Origin: SAR324 cluster bacterium
Lineage (GTDB): Bacteria; SAR324; XYD2-FULL-50-16
Direction: 5' to 3'
DNA length: 22,708 bases
NCBI GenBank assembly: GCA_002401295.1
Contig: NVSR01000007.1
Location: 16,014 to 38,721 of the forward strand
Of this stretch, positions 13,967-20,783 are shown piece by piece (within the stretch, counting starts at the first letter, position 1; each line of letters begins with the position of its first letter). The translations under genes were made by a program, and so were the position numbers. The notes under the pieces were generated by a model. The model searched no databases. It was not told the origin of the DNA and was given only the letters and a program-made list of their open reading frames with translations.

Positions 13967-14392
13967 CTAATATCGATAAGTTGAGTTATTAAACAAATCA
14001 TTAAATTTCCCTTTTTCTTCCCACTTGAAAACTTGCTTTATTTTAGATTTAAAACTTGTCATATTTGCATCTGAAAAAGATGTTTCTATAAGTTCATTAT
14101 AAATGCCAATGTACTCAGTTTTTTGTTTTATTAAAGAAGATATCTTCTTAACTTTATTGTTGTGCTTCTTTCTTTTTTTACCATCAAAAGAATCCCATTC
14201 TTCTTCGGCCTGTCTTGAGCTACCATATTCGGAATTATAAAAATATTCCTCGAATTTCAGCTCATCATCCAATCTATCAATCTTTGCATCTAATAAGTTT
14301 TTAACAATAGCACTTTTTATAGTGTTGTCACTCATAGAGTTTATTAGAGCGTTAAGAATATCATCTTTGGTGAAACTCAAACTCTTAGCCAT
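13967..14392 (-). CDS. Hypothetical charged helical protein (141 aa)
   Basis: Unrecognised 141-aa protein, strongly charged and apparently all-helical, with a basic patch K-K-R-K-K-H-N-N-K near 72-80 and Trp/Phe-rich spots (E-E-W-D-S-F at 64-69). It has no membrane segment or Cys. A good AGGAG ribosome site precedes the ATG. It lies 250 bp downstream of the four-gene operon on the same strand, beyond a hairpin-rich spacer, so it could be a fifth operon member or separately transcribed. It converges on the interrupted nuclease gene. Confidence 0.68.
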   Translation of the reverse strand: MAKSLSFTKDDILNALINSMSDNTIKSAIVKNLLDAKIDRLDDELKFEEYFYNSEYGSSRQAEEEWDSFDGKKRKKHNNKVKKISSLIKQKTEYIGIYNELIETSFSDANMTSFKSKIKQVFKWEEKGKFNDLFNNSTYRY

Positions 14393-14458
14393 TTGCCAAC
14401 TCCTCCACTCGTTATTTTATTATCAAAAACCCACAACCGTAAGTTTTTAAAAATGTGA

Positions 14459-14545
14459 ATAGATTTTACAATCTATCGATCCGAACGTCAAATCGACACA
14501 TTGCAAGACCTATGCTTTATGTATATTGCTTAGAGCAAAATACAT
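14459..14545. other. Hairpin-rich spacer
   Basis: Three inverted repeats follow each other: ATAGATT-TTAC-AATCTAT (14459-14476), TCGAT/ATCGA just after it, and a 27-bp stem (14519-14545) made of ATGTAT/ATACAT plus TTGCT/AGCAA around TAG with one A-A mismatch. No T run follows, so these are not standard terminators. A recombination (att-like) site or a structured 3' end are both possible. Confidence 0.45.
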
Positions 14546-14586
14546 TTACAATTCACTAACGGGTGGTTTCCAGTAACATGCATTTT

Positions 14587-14658
14587 TTACAGGGTAACAC
14601 CACGTTTTTTAAGCTCATCTTCTAGTGGTAATAATGCTCTATTTATTGAAACCTTCTT
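14587..14658 (-). pseudogene. Possible 3' remnant of a lost gene
   Basis: On the minus strand, in a different frame from the 447-aa gene that it overlaps by a few codons, the sequence reads A-L-L-P-L-E-D-E-L-K-K-R-G-V-T-L and stops at 14587. This is a protein-like, helical end without any start or ribosome site. It could be the tail of a gene left behind by a recombination event that brought in the operon upstream. It is short, and chance cannot be excluded. Confidence 0.3.
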
Positions 14659-15986
14659 TTAAGGTTGTTCACAACGTCATACATACTTAAACCATCTTTT
14701 GTATCTCCTAGTGCTTCTTGATAGCTATAATCGGCTCCAAGCAATTTTAATTTTGCCAATGTATCAGCGATCATATAAGCCTCATCATTAATAGACTGTT
14801 CAAGTTCAGATTTTTGTTTATCTAGCATCCTTTTGTGAAGGGTATGTTCTTGAGCTTTTAGCTTAAGAGCATCTATTTCAGCTTTATTGATATCACACCC
14901 GAAATCATACCCTTCCATTCTTTCAATAAATTCAGGCAAGTCCTTTAAAACAAGAGAAAGCTGAGGAATAGGAATCATATAAGTATATTGAACTATATTT
15001 GCTTTTCCCAGTTGGTATTGTTGTTGTGGGCTATAAATTTGGATGATGTCACAATGTTTTGTAATGTTTTTAAATTGTTCTAAAGGAAAGCCAGGCAATA
15101 TAGAGCTTAGATTAAAAATATCAAAATACCCAAAAGTTTTAGGATTCATACTGCTATTGACTCCAAGCATTACTCTTATTGCGTTAGCTACATTGGTGTC
15201 TTCTTGAATTACTTTTTCACTTCCTTTTTCTGTATATATACAATTAAACTTACTATCGTAATACCCACCATCATCTTTTAGTACCTCCTGAACAGTTTTG
15301 TCTCTATAGTGTAACCACTCAATAGAGTCCATGAGCACATCTTTTCTTTTAGAGAGAGAAACTATCTTTTTTTCAATTTCCTTGGTCTTAGTCAGTGACT
15401 TTAAGTACTCTTGCTCATTGCCTTTAAAATGGGCCTTAACTTCTTTTGGTAGGTTAATTCTAAGGGTGTCATTGTCAATAAAAATATCATAGAACCATCT
15501 TGAGCTTCCCTTGTTTGAATCTCCTGCAACAGCATAGTATTTATCAGGATCAATTTCCGACTGGTTATTCCATTGCTCTGATATGCAGTCACATTTTAGG
15601 AAAATTAATACGTCCTCTTTATTTTTAACACACTCGACTATTTGGTGGCCTCTTTCAATCATATTTTTTAACTTTTTAACTTCATTTTGTCTTTTTGATA
15701 TCTCAATGTCAAGCTTAATAATCTTTTTGTATGCAGATATATTTTCTTTAGTGACATGAGCGAAATTCCCATTTTCTTCCTCATCTTCATTTCTGTGGAA
15801 TCTATGAGAATAAAGGTATATAGTTTTAGTATTATTATTGGAGTCAATAAATTCCAATGTATCTTGTCTGTTTGGTCCGTAAACTGCAACAGTATCAGAT
15901 ATGGATCTTTTATCATATTGGGAATTGAAATCTCTCACAAAGAGCACGATGGGTATTCCAGTGTAGTTGTTTTTTTCTAGTGACAA
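14643..15986 (-). CDS. Coiled-coil protein of unknown family, operon gene 4 (447 aa)
   Basis: A 447-aa soluble protein that I do not recognise. Residues 1-70 look like a small beta-rich domain (I-P-I-V-L-F-V-R-D...T-I-Y-L-Y-S-H-R). Coiled-coil-like charged stretches follow at about 82-112, 200-222 and 365-410. A middle domain (about 250-355) contains F-G-Y-F-D-I-F-N-L and Y-S-P-Q-Q-Q-Y motifs without known catalytic pattern. The TTG start has AAAGGA (complement at 15993-15998) upstream. It is separated from the GNAT-like gene by 115 bp, which may hold a second promoter. SMC-like or adaptor roles are conceivable; nothing proves them. Confidence 0.78.
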   Translation of the reverse strand: MSLEKNNYTGIPIVLFVRDFNSQYDKRSISDTVAVYGPNRQDTLEFIDSNNNTKTIYLYSHRFHRNEDEEENGNFAHVTKENISAYKKIIKLDIEISKRQNEVKKLKNMIERGHQIVECVKNKEDVLIFLKCDCISEQWNNQSEIDPDKYYAVAGDSNKGSSRWFYDIFIDNDTLRINLPKEVKAHFKGNEQEYLKSLTKTKEIEKKIVSLSKRKDVLMDSIEWLHYRDKTVQEVLKDDGGYYDSKFNCIYTEKGSEKVIQEDTNVANAIRVMLGVNSSMNPKTFGYFDIFNLSSILPGFPLEQFKNITKHCDIIQIYSPQQQYQLGKANIVQYTYMIPIPQLSLVLKDLPEFIERMEGYDFGCDINKAEIDALKLKAQEHTLHKRMLDKQKSELEQSINDEAYMIADTLAKLKLLGADYSYQEALGDTKDGLSMYDVVNNLKRRFQ

Positions 15987-16101
15987 TTAAATTCCTTTTC
16001 TCTGCTTTTAATTTATATATCTTGCTAAGTTTTTCAACATATGTACTAACATACTATGAAACTATTTCTTTAATGTTATTGATTAAAAGAAGACCCCTTT
16101 A

Positions 16102-16683
16102 TTATTCTAAAAAATTATTAATAGAACTTTTAAAAGTTGTCCCATCAAGCAGCATTAGATTATAACTAGGTATAGGGATATACCCAATCTTTTTATAATG
16201 TTCTTCCAGCTTTTTGTCAGCATCTATTTTTTCAATATTTTTAAATTCTTTAGATAAAGGTGCATCTCCATTGAACTGCATTGCTGAAGGTATTAAAATT
16301 GAAATTATCTCCTCTGGTCCAAATAAATTCATAATTTGATATATTGCATATAAAGACAAATTATTGCCTCTATGTTTCTTTGAAATTTTTATATAGTCAA
16401 TGACAAGTACTTTTGAAAAGAATGGAATATTATCAAAACCATTGTCTTCTTCATCTTTTATCCAATTAATATATTGGCTTAGATGGTCGTTAGCATCAAA
16501 AAGCATCTCCAGTGAGTTATTGTCTTCGTTAAATCTCTTAACAAGATACATACTGATTTCTCCTACAACCTCATCTGAAGATTCTTCTTTAATATAACCA
16601 TTGATTTCAGTAAGGCCTTGATAAGCATCGTCTTTATAAAAAGACGTATTGATTTGAAATGATATTTGATAAGTAGATTCCAC
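16102..16683 (-). CDS. GNAT-like protein, operon gene 3 (193 aa)
   Basis: A 193-aa protein with a GNAT-type core: strand V-L-V-I-D-Y-I-K-I at 92-100, then S-K-K-H-R-G-N-N-L-S-L at 101-111 (the R-G-x-x-L acetyl-CoA loop, with Asn where a second Gly or Ala is common), a helix to about 120, strand I-I-S-I-L-I, and L-E-E-H-Y-K-K-I-G-Y at 159-168, the classic Y-x-x-x-G-F end. The GTG start lies two bases after the stop of the 569-aa gene, with AAAGG at 16691-16696. It shares no evident similarity with the GNAT-like protein at 8862. It may modify a partner protein or host target within this operon; the substrate is unknown. Confidence 0.72.
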   Translation of the reverse strand: MESTYQISFQINTSFYKDDAYQGLTEINGYIKEESSDEVVGEISMYLVKRFNEDNNSLEMLFDANDHLSQYINWIKDEEDNGFDNIPFFSKVLVIDYIKISKKHRGNNLSLYAIYQIMNLFGPEEIISILIPSAMQFNGDAPLSKEFKNIEKIDADKKLEEHYKKIGYIPIPSYNLMLLDGTTFKSSINNFLE

Positions 16684-16685
16684 TT

Positions 16686-18395
16686 TTATACCTTTTGTTT
16701 TTTTGATATTGCTGTTTCTAAATGATTCCCACAGAAACCAATAATAATTCTTTCCTTTGATTCATCAATACAAAAGTGTATCCTGCACATACTACCCTCC
16801 CTATTCCCTATCTTTATATGAGGAGATATATCGTATTGCTGCCCTTCGTATAAAAGCTCTCTCAGCCTCATTAATCTACCAGTTCTTTTTGTCATTTTTC
16901 CATCGCTATATGCAACTTGTAAGCCCGTAATATTATGAAAGAATTTTTCATCTCTGTGTTGTTTTGAAATGAATTTTTCTTTATAAATTACTTTTTCTAG
17001 TGATTCAAGACCTTTCCATATTTTTTGTAATGTTTTTTTGTCAACATTTAATTCACTAGCAGACATATAAGCCTGATCTGTCACAATAATATGCTCAGAA
17101 TATAGAACTGAAATGTTATTTAATAAATCAACCGCAGAACTAGGAAAAAATACAATTTTTTCAAGATTTGTTGGCTCTTGAAGTACTACCTCTATATGTT
17201 GCTCTTCCTCTGCTTGCTGGCTAATATCTTTTTGTAAAGATTTAATTTCCATTTCTTTTTCTAAAGATTCGTTTTTGTGCATATCAATAATAGATATCAG
17301 CTCTTCATTTTTATCCTTAAGCGTATTCCATGCAGAGATCTTGACTTCTTGCTCTTTTAGTTTATTTGATTCTTCTGTTATCTTATTAAGCTTGTTTGAT
17401 AATTGTTGATTTTTAGTCTTTAGTTTACGTTCATTCTTTTTTAAGAGGTTATTTTCAATTGAAAGCTCACGTAATTGTTGATTTTTTGAATTTACTTGCA
17501 AAAAGTTATAATGATATGAAGAATTGGAGATTAAAGGTACATCTATTTTTACGTCTTTAAACTTTTGCCTACTACCCGAATATGCCATAAATGCATAAAG
17601 GATACTTTCATAACTACCTTGGATTTGGTTGTCATGTTTTTGATATTGTAAAAAAGCACTCGCGAATGCTTCTATTAAAATTTCAGATTGTATTTTAGTC
17701 AGTCTATTAGTTTGCATATAAACAATTATAAAAAAATGGTTAACTATGATTGTTATCCAATCTTTAATCTCACCGTTCAATATTTTTTCTACTAAGATAT
17801 ACTTTTCGTTCCTGTTATATGCATTTTGTAAAATAAGAAGCTGTTTATCTGTTTTATCACCTATTTTTGTTGTGTATGCCTCTAGTTCACAAAAAATATT
17901 TTTTATTGGTAAAAATGAAATTATTGTGGCAATAACTACATCACTTTCATCTATCTCATCAAACATCGCGTAAGATGCAATTTGTACTGATGAACTTGCC
18001 TCACATAGATTGTCAAGGTTTATTTTTTTTTGCTTCATCTCTAAGATATTAGAAGTTTTTAACTCTGTGTTTACTTTGCTAGAAGACTTAATAGTATTTT
18101 GTTCTAAAAGTTCACTAGCCTTAAATAAGAATTTGTCCATTGTTTTATAATAATATCTTGATAGTTTTCTATTTGTTGATAGTTTTTCATCCTTTTTTTT
18201 AAAAGGAATACCAAAATGATTTTTTAATTTAATAAAACATTTTTCAGAACATATTGAATAACTATCTTTTCCACAAATAATACAAGCTGATTTATTTGAC
18301 ATCGAAATTTCTTTAAATAACCCATTGTCTATGTTTGAGCCATCTACCGTAAATGTTGTTCCTGGATGACTATCTAATCCAAAAGAAAGACTCAT
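16686..18395 (-). CDS. Zinc-ribbon/coiled-coil protein, operon gene 2 (569 aa)
   Basis: A 569-aa multidomain protein. C38-x2-C41-x7-C49-x3-C53 near the N-terminus is a probable zinc-binding knuckle. A helical, Lys/Ser-rich region follows to about 290, then a long coiled coil (about 310-400, heptad-like K-x-x-x-L-x-x-K-N-x-x-L). The C-terminal 100 residues form a separate domain ending H-I-K-I-G...C-R-I-H-F-C-I-D...I-I-I-G-F-C-G-N-H-L. That strand-strand-helix pattern (R-I-x-F-x-x-D-x-x-x-x-I-x-I-G-x-x-x-x-H-L) recalls RelE/ParE-like domains found at the ends of defence proteins. The ATG overlaps the preceding TGA by four bases. The full architecture is one I do not recognise. Confidence 0.8.
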   Translation of the reverse strand: MSLSFGLDSHPGTTFTVDGSNIDNGLFKEISMSNKSACIICGKDSYSICSEKCFIKLKNHFGIPFKKKDEKLSTNRKLSRYYYKTMDKFLFKASELLEQNTIKSSSKVNTELKTSNILEMKQKKINLDNLCEASSSVQIASYAMFDEIDESDVVIATIISFLPIKNIFCELEAYTTKIGDKTDKQLLILQNAYNRNEKYILVEKILNGEIKDWITIIVNHFFIIVYMQTNRLTKIQSEILIEAFASAFLQYQKHDNQIQGSYESILYAFMAYSGSRQKFKDVKIDVPLISNSSYHYNFLQVNSKNQQLRELSIENNLLKKNERKLKTKNQQLSNKLNKITEESNKLKEQEVKISAWNTLKDKNEELISIIDMHKNESLEKEMEIKSLQKDISQQAEEEQHIEVVLQEPTNLEKIVFFPSSAVDLLNNISVLYSEHIIVTDQAYMSASELNVDKKTLQKIWKGLESLEKVIYKEKFISKQHRDEKFFHNITGLQVAYSDGKMTKRTGRLMRLRELLYEGQQYDISPHIKIGNREGSMCRIHFCIDESKERIIIGFCGNHLETAISKKQKV

Positions 18396-19903
18396 AATTG
18401 ATTATTTTCTGCTTGAGACTTAGAAAATTCGATAAGGTTATGGATTGGTATCAAAAATGACATCATCTTGTCGTGTGGATACACGTCAACTTCTTTTTCA
18501 ACAATTTTTTGAGAGACCAGGGAAAGAGATTCAATGTTTTTTATAACAAATTCTTCCAATGAGCACCCATCTTTCTTCTTTCCTAAATAATTTAAGTACA
18601 TTTTTTTATCTAAATTTTCAACAATAAAATCATATATGTCTTTATACTCATTGTAAAGATTTTCTACCTCTAGTGACTCATCATTCTTTTCTCTTGTTGC
18701 CCATTCTTTCCTTGTGTAAAAATCATCAAAACTTATTTCAATACTTTTATCAGTAACAAAGTCTATAATATCTTTATTATTTTCTTCACTTTCAATTTTC
18801 ACTGGAACCTTTAGTACATTAAAGCCATGGCCATCTTTTGTATTTTTCATGGCATACTCTTGTAACATTCTATTAGTAGAATAAAAGTCCTTTGTAAATA
18901 ATACATTCTCCATCTTAACAACTTGAAGTTGTTCAATCGCTTCATAAAGATATGGCCGTTGGCAAAATAATAAATAATTAATTATAAAATTTATATGAGC
19001 TTCGATAAAATCTTCTAAACTATCCACTTCATGAGCGCCATCTATAGCTGCTTTTATTGTTTCTATATATTCAATTTGTTTTGCTTTAGAAGCTTTATTC
19101 CCAGTAGACTTCTTTATAAGTACCCTTAGGTTAAACAAGAGAGATAATACAGAAATATGCCCACTACCAGACATTATTTTATCTATTTCAAATATCAAGC
19201 CTTCTAAATATACTATTCTTTCTCCATCATTATTTGTTTGTATCCCCCATTTTTTTTGAGAGTCGTCTATATCCCCATAGAATATAGCACTTACTGTTTC
19301 CTTGTCTTCTGCTACTTCCCACCACACCCCAAGGGAAAAGTCTTTATACATTAATGGCGAAGTCTTCACTTTAAAACCTTCTAATTGAAGCGTATTTAAA
19401 ACATTCACTATATTCTGATCAACTGTGTAAGGAATAGGTTGAAACATACTATTTAGTGATTGGTTTGCAGAAAAATGACCTCCACCTAAAACCTCTGACT
19501 CCGAAGCAACAATTAAATAAGAAACCGCCGTAACAGTATTCAACTCAATAGGAGAATCGGGGAATATTTGAATCCTTTGGCCTTCTAAGTTGTAATGTTC
19601 TAATTCTGCATTTATTCTTGTCAACATTAAGAACTGTTCATTAACATCTTGGAAGGGTGAATGAGAAAAATTATCGTTTTCGAGCCTTTTGTGATTTTTT
19701 AAATATCTTAGGGCCTCGTATATATCACTAGCATTAACACCTAAATTGTAAAAGTCTTCTAAACTTTTACTGTCTATATTTAATTCAGCACATAACGAGG
19801 ATGACAACAGAGAATTATATCTCCGTGGGTCAGTTTTTTTTATATGTTGTACAGTTCTGAGTTTAAGGCCTTGCATTCTACAAATGATTGAATTTTTATT
19901 CAT
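18392..19903 (-). CDS. Unknown protein, first gene of four-gene operon (503 aa)
   Basis: A 503-aa protein without recognisable family. There is no signal peptide or membrane helix. The N-terminal about 95 residues look helical and basic (R-M-Q-G-L-K-L-R-T-V-Q-H-I-K-K at 9-23) and could bind nucleic acid. A mixed domain with a glycine-rich L-G-G-G-H-F at 139-144 follows, then W-W-E-V and Y-G-D-I-D-D strands (about 193-215), and a mostly helical, acidic C-terminal half. The ATG at 19903 has only a weak GGGA before it, but a -35/-10 pair and palindrome lie directly upstream. It overlaps the 569-aa gene by four bases, so the two proteins are probably made in fixed proportion. Confidence 0.8.
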   Translation of the reverse strand: MNKNSIICRMQGLKLRTVQHIKKTDPRRYNSLLSSSLCAELNIDSKSLEDFYNLGVNASDIYEALRYLKNHKRLENDNFSHSPFQDVNEQFLMLTRINAELEHYNLEGQRIQIFPDSPIELNTVTAVSYLIVASESEVLGGGHFSANQSLNSMFQPIPYTVDQNIVNVLNTLQLEGFKVKTSPLMYKDFSLGVWWEVAEDKETVSAIFYGDIDDSQKKWGIQTNNDGERIVYLEGLIFEIDKIMSGSGHISVLSLLFNLRVLIKKSTGNKASKAKQIEYIETIKAAIDGAHEVDSLEDFIEAHINFIINYLLFCQRPYLYEAIEQLQVVKMENVLFTKDFYSTNRMLQEYAMKNTKDGHGFNVLKVPVKIESEENNKDIIDFVTDKSIEISFDDFYTRKEWATREKNDESLEVENLYNEYKDIYDFIVENLDKKMYLNYLGKKKDGCSLEEFVIKNIESLSLVSQKIVEKEVDVYPHDKMMSFLIPIHNLIEFSKSQAENNQL

Positions 19904-19932
19904 ATTATCCCAATTACGCTTAATTTAGTAAA

Positions 19933-19961
19933 ATTATAGCTAAATTAAAGATAATCTTTAA
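19933..19961 (-). promoter_or_regulatory. Promoter of the four-gene operon
   Basis: Minus-strand TTAAAG (19956-19961) and TATAAT (19933-19938) are separated by exactly 17 bp and lie 30 bp before the 503-aa gene. The -10 is perfect and the -35 weak, as expected for a regulated promoter; the palindrome at 19944-19962 fills the -35 box and spacer. Confidence 0.6.
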
Positions 19962-19962
19962 T
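19944..19962. promoter_or_regulatory. 19-bp palindromic operator candidate
   Basis: ATTAAAGAT-A-ATCTTTAAT is perfectly symmetric and covers the -35 box and most of the spacer of the operon promoter, so a bound dimer would block RNA polymerase. The half-site AAAGAT also begins the 37-bp repeats at 9602 and 20727. The regulator is not identified. Confidence 0.55.
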
Positions 19963-20004
19963 AAATTGCGTATTAGATTCATATAATATAAAATAATTAC
20001 CTAG

Positions 20005-20172
20005 TTATGCGTTTAATATAAACAACCTTCTAGATAAGGCCTTATCTAGAAGGTTATTTATTTCACTTATCTTATCTTGTTTATATTCTTTGTACAGCGT
20101 ACAAGCTTGTTTAACTAAAACTTTAAATTTGTACTCTTTGGTGAATGACTTGTTTGTAGTACTTTCTGGCAT
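20005..20172 (-). CDS. Small hypothetical protein (55 aa)
   Basis: A 55-codon minus-strand frame with protein-like content: a charged N-terminus (M-P-E-S-T-T-N-K), then two amphipathic helices (K-V-L-V-K-Q-A-C-T-L-Y-K-E-Y and I-N-N-L-L-D-K-A-L-S-R-R-L). The frame is open a further 29 codons upstream of the ATG without another good start. No ribosome site is evident, so it may be a remnant. The L-L-D-K-A-L-S-R-R-L part is encoded by a perfect 32-bp palindrome. It ends 101 bp before the four-gene operon and could encode a small regulator of it. Confidence 0.42.
   Translation of the reverse strand: MPESTTNKSFTKEYKFKVLVKQACTLYKEYKQDKISEINNLLDKALSRRLFILNA
20024..20055. repeat. Perfect 32-bp palindrome
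   Basis: The sequence AACCTTCTAGATAAGG at 20024-20039 is followed at once by its exact reverse complement (20040-20055), with no loop. It contains TCTAGA and AGGCCT sites. T-rich flanks (TTATTTATT on the plus side, GTTTATATT on the minus side) would allow it to act as a bidirectional terminator; it also lies inside the 55-aa frame. Confidence 0.85.
20090..20104. repeat. Short inverted repeat
   Basis: TTGTAC-AGC-GTACAA is a perfect 6-bp inverted repeat with a 3-bp centre, overlapping a second palindrome, ACAAGCTTGT (20101-20110). It lies inside the 55-aa frame; an operator function is possible but unsupported by any promoter here. Confidence 0.35.
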
Positions 20173-20206
20173 TTCATGACTTTTACTGAATGAAAAAAGT
20201 TCTAGA

Positions 20207-20235
20207 TTGAAATATTTTCCAATACATGCTATAAT
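20207..20235 (+). promoter_or_regulatory. Near-consensus promoter of small RNA
   Basis: TTGAAA (20207-20212), 17-bp spacer, TATAAT (20230-20235). This is one of the two best promoters in the window and predicts a transcription start near 20242, with no ORF of any size immediately after it. Confidence 0.78.
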
Positions 20236-20241
20236 TTGTAT

Positions 20242-20344
20242 GTGAACGAAACTTGTTCAAATGTGATGCAACCAGATTCATATCCTGCCTGGCAGTAGGA
20301 TACTTGTAATTGAGAGCCAAGGCTTAGGTCTTGGCTTTTTTTTT
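20242..20344 (+). ncRNA. Small structured RNA, about 100 nt
   Basis: The transcript predicted from the promoter at 20207-20235 holds three stem-loops and ends at a textbook terminator. H1: TGAAC/GTTCA (20243-20259). H2: TATCCT/AGGATA (20281-20302). H3: AGCCAAG/CTTGGCT (20315-20336), followed by nine T residues (20336-20344). It contains no convincing ORF. Layout and size fit a regulatory or copy-control-type RNA. Its complement would be the leader of any leftward transcript into the 55-aa ORF, so an antisense role on that message is possible; a trans-acting role or control of the 39-aa membrane peptide downstream is equally open. I do not recognise a known RNA family. Confidence 0.7.
20315..20344 (+). 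terminator. Rho-independent terminator of the small RNA
   Basis: AGCCAAG-GCTTAGGT-CTTGGCT plus a run of nine T: 7-bp GC-containing stem, 8-base loop, strong U tract. Confidence 0.85.
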
Positions 20345-20419
20345 GCCAATTTTTTTGGTAGAGAATTAAGGCTTTTAGTAGTGCGAGGGGTGGGGGAACT
20401 CAACTACAAGGAATCAAAA

Positions 20420-20539
20420 ATGGAAGTTATATTCATTTTAAGTGTTGCATCACTGCTCTTGGGGATTGTGTATAAAGCATCTAAGCTTTATATCCTATGG
20501 AAAAACAATAACCATAAGACAAACGGAGTTCAAAAGTAA
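20420..20539 (+). CDS. 39-aa single-helix membrane peptide
   Basis: A 39-codon ORF with AAGGA at 20408-20412, seven bases before the ATG. Residues 3-17 (I-F-I-L-S-V-A-S-L-L-L-G-I-V-Y) form one membrane helix, followed by a basic, polar tail (K-x-x-K...W-K-N-N-N-H-K). Size and layout match small membrane toxins of type I toxin-antitoxin systems and also harmless small membrane proteins. A hairpin (GTAGT...ACTAC) sits over the G-rich leader just before the ribosome site, and a terminated small RNA lies immediately upstream. Two GC-rich hairpins follow the stop (GGCCA-TGCCAG-TGGCC and a 9-bp stem around 20565-20590). Confidence 0.55.
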   Translation: MEVIFILSVASLLLGIVYKASKLYILWKNNNHKTNGVQK

Positions 20540-20726
20540 AGGCCATGCCAGTGGCCCAGTACGGTAGTAGAGGATTTTCCTCTGCTTCTCACATATTTTA
20601 AATTATCACTTTCTATAAACCTTACAACATTTAACACATAAATCATCCTCATTAATTTCTCTACTTTCTTACCCTAAAAAAGTCTTTCTTTTACTTGTGA
20701 AAGTTCATAGATAATTAGATTATCTT
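20540..20726. other. Spacer with two hairpins, otherwise nothing recognised
   Basis: After the 39-aa ORF come GGCCA-TGCCAG-TGGCC and AGTAGAGGA-TTT-TCCTCTGCT (one wobble), then AT-rich sequence without a gene. A short minus-strand frame here ends E-D-D-L-C-V-K-C-C-K-V-Y-R-K, which looks like a Cys-rich protein end but has no start; it may be a remnant. Together with the entries above this accounts for the 19904-20783 interval. Confidence 0.4.
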
Positions 20727-20763
20727 AAAGATGATTGTATTATAGGATATACTATTTTTTAAG
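20727..20763 (+). repeat. 37-bp promoter-region repeat, copy B
   Basis: Matches 9602-9638 at 33 of 37 positions, all changes C-to-T. It contains TATTATAGGATATACTAT, which offers a -10 element, and lies 20 bp before the 111-aa gene. ATCTTAAAGAT overlaps its left end and is itself palindromic. Confidence 0.7.
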
Positions 20764-20783
20764 TGAAGAGAGGAAACTAATTT

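Noticed and set aside
14459..14545. Integron attC-like site
   Set aside because: Several hairpins are present but the R-Y-Y-Y-A-A-C / G-T-T-R-R-R-Y ends of attC sites are not found.
20278..20302. IncP-type nic-like sequence (CATATCCTGCC) suggesting an origin of transfer
   Set aside because: The match is short, the site is inside a small RNA with its own promoter and terminator where it forms stem H2, and no relaxase gene is in the window.
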